From: Candidatus Omnitrophota bacterium
GTDB lineage: Bacteria; Omnitrophota; Gorgyraeia; JACOVV01
Assembly: GCA_023248175.1 (NCBI GenBank)
Contig: JAHFFC010000037.1
Span: 1-7,842, forward strand
Length of the DNA stretch: 7,842 nucleotides
Direction of reading: 5' to 3'
Numbering within the stretch: position 1 is the stretch's first letter; every line of letters starts with the position of its first letter. This document shows positions 6,760 through 7,842 of the stretch, in pieces. A model generated the notes under the pieces. That model was not told the origin of the DNA. It saw only the letters and a list, made by a program, of their open reading frames with translations, and did not search any database. The translations under genes and the position numbers were made by a program.

Positions 6760-7842
6760 ATGCATCCATGTAAAAAGGATTCGTTGACTAGATTATTTGC
6801 AATCATGTTGCTGGGTTATGGATTGTTTCAGTCTGTTTCTATAGTGATGGCCCAGGAGGAATTGGTCAACACAGTTGGTAAACTTTATAAAGACCAAAGG
6901 AATATTTTGCAGGAACTCGCAAGTGCCCCATGGGCAGCTAAGAAAGAGCAAGAAGGAGTAAAAACCTTTATTTGCCCCAAAGATGGAAGGGAATTTCAAT
7001 TAGTTGTCTCTTCCGGGGATTTGGAAAACCAAAAGGGGATGAGGAGCATTTATTGTCCCTATGATGGGTTTCAATTCTACCCTTCTAAAGCTGAAGAACC
7101 CTCTTCCAAGTTAAGCGTAGCCGCGACAAACCAGGCACAACAGGGAGATTTATATCTCCTCCGTTCTCCTACAAACGGCAAAGAATTCAAGTCCGCTGTC
7201 GATGTCCAAGAATTATTGAGCGGTAATGCTATCTTCACGAGCCCTTTCGATGGAACCCAGTTCCGTTTTACGCCGCAAGCGTTGGATTATACGGACCAGG
7301 GACAGAGTAGACAAGGAATGATGACGATGGTTTCCCCCACTACCGGGAAGAAATTCCGGACGATAGTAACTGATCAAAACCAGATACTGACAGATCCCTA
7401 TACCGGTAGAAAGATGCCAGCTTTTCAATTTCCTGTTGCTACCGGACAGGCAAAGGACAATGGGGAGATGTCTTTAAAGAGTAGTTTGTATTCAAGGACT
7501 GAAGCAATGTTTGCAGGAGGCAATACTGACCCAATGAATGATGGGGAGGCGGTGGAACAGTTTGGTTATGCCATCTTTCCTACAGAAGAAGAAGTACTTC
7601 GATGGAAAGAGCAAGAACGGATGATGCAACAGCAAAGAGTTGTTAATTCTGGTACCTCTACTGCTGCTTCAGGAGGGGGAAATAGTGGTGGGATGATGCA
7701 GATGGGGCAAAACGTAGCGGCCAACCAAGGTAATAATTATTCTACAGTGGGCGACTACTCCTCTGTGTTAGTCAATAAAGACTACATTCTAGGACCTGGG
7801 GATACCTTGATTGTTTACCTATGGGGAAAGGTACAACAGACA
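6760..7842 (+). CDS. Polysaccharide export (OPX/Wza-type) protein with novel N-terminal repeat region, 3'-truncated
   Basis: An open frame of 361 codons running off the window. Residues 1-31 look like a type I signal peptide: basic KK and R at 5-11, hydrophobic core about 12-30, likely cleavage after VMA before QEE. There is no lipobox Cys. Residues 32-65 are probably helical and charged. Residues 69-225 hold six 'C/S/D-P-x-D/N/T-G-x-x-F' knuckles: CPKDGREF (72), CPYDGFQF (99), SPTNGKEF (136), SPFDGTQF (161), SPTTGKKF (192) and DPYTGRKM (212). Residues 282-331 form a Gln/Met/Gly/Ser/Asn-rich linker. YILGPGDTLIVYLWG (342-356) then matches the start of the polysaccharide export domain (PF02563 type, YxLGPGDxLxIxVWG). 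Family knowledge suggests an outer-membrane or periplasmic export channel; SLBB domains would be expected downstream but are not visible. The export role is inferred from that short segment and from eight-gene context; the repeat region's role is unknown. Confidence 0.82.
   Translation, partial: MHPCKKDSLTRLFAIMLLGYGLFQSVSIVMAQEELVNTVGKLYKDQRNILQELASAPWAAKKEQEGVKTFICPKDGREFQLVVSSGDLENQKGMRSIYCPYDGFQFYPSKAEEPSSKLSVAATNQAQQGDLYLLRSPTNGKEFKSAVDVQELLSGNAIFTSPFDGTQFRFTPQALDYTDQGQSRQGMMTMVSPTTGKKFRTIVTDQNQILTDPYTGRKMPAFQFPVATGQAKDNGEMSLKSSLYSRTEAMFAGGNTDPMNDGEAVEQFGYAIFPTEEEVLRWKEQERMMQQQRVVNSGTSTAASGGGNSGGMMQMGQNVAANQGNNYSTVGDYSSVLVNKDYILGPGDTLIVYLWGKVQQT
6964..7434 (+). repeat. Three tandem two-knuckle protein repeats (CP-x-DG-x-x-F type)
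   Basis: Divergent coding repeat in the export gene. Unit 1 spans 6964-7083 (residues 69-108, knuckles at 72 and 99, both Cys). Unit 2 spans 7150-7275 (residues 131-172, knuckles at 136 and 161, both Ser). Unit 3 spans 7321-7434 (residues 188-225, knuckles at 192 and 212, Ser and Asp). Within each unit the first knuckle follows a hydrophobic strand (TFI, LYLLR, MTMV). In units 1 and 2 the second knuckle is followed by an aromatic/Pro strand end (FYP, FRFTP); in unit 3 the match is looser (AFQFP). Similarity is at protein level only; the DNA copies are not near-identical. Confidence 0.7.

Noticed and set aside
1..7842. CRISPR arrays, tRNA or rRNA genes, insertion sequences, attachment sites
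   Set aside because: None seen on reading: nearly every base is in a coding region of the polysaccharide operon, and there are no spaced identical DNA repeats or transposase-like frames.

Overview
This window is a stretch of a surface-polysaccharide (exopolysaccharide, capsule or O-antigen type) gene cluster from a diderm (Gram-negative-type) bacterium. Diderm is inferred from the last gene, which encodes a secreted protein entering a Wza-type polysaccharide export (OPX) domain. Base composition is balanced to slightly AT-rich by eye. I cannot place the organism more precisely from the sequence alone. All eight genes lie on the + strand and are packed with overlaps or gaps of at most 38 bases, so they look like one operon. 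No promoter or terminator is visible, and both ends of the window cut through a gene.

Layout: (1) UDP-glucose 6-dehydrogenase, missing about its first 35 residues (1-1265). (2) A small RmlC-superfamily cupin whose usual epimerase residues appear replaced (1235-1735). (3) A short-form glucose-1-phosphate thymidylyltransferase, RmlA (1749-2486). (4) dTDP-glucose 4,6-dehydratase, RmlB (2483-3493). (5) A UDP-N-acetylhexosamine 6-dehydrogenase of the WbpA/WbpO/TviB type (about 3477-4790). (6) A UDP-hexose(NAc) 4-epimerase of the WbpP/TviC type (4809-5774). (7) UDP-glucuronate decarboxylase, i.e. UDP-xylose synthase (5771-6721). (8) The start of a polysaccharide export protein with a long, unusual N-terminal region (6760 to the window end, open at 3').

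How they fit together: genes 1 and 7 form a UDP-glucose to UDP-glucuronate to UDP-xylose route. Genes 3 and 4 make dTDP-4-keto-6-deoxyglucose, which the cupin (gene 2) may or may not process further; no rmlD is present here. Genes 5 and 6 resemble the pair that makes UDP-N-acetylhexosaminuronic acids such as UDP-GalNAcA. These cytoplasmic precursors would feed glycosyltransferases outside the window, and gene 8 would belong to the envelope export machinery.

The most unusual item is gene 8. Between its signal peptide and its export domain lies a region of about 310 residues. It carries six spaced copies of a 'C/S/D-P-x-D/N/T-G-x-x-F' knuckle arranged as three pairs. The first pair keeps cysteines (CPKDG, CPYDG) and the later ones have Ser or Asp instead. 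It reads like a tandem, degenerating zinc-ribbon-like or disulfide module in an envelope protein, and I do not recognise it as a described OPX domain. The second point of interest is the RmlC-like cupin with substituted catalytic positions.
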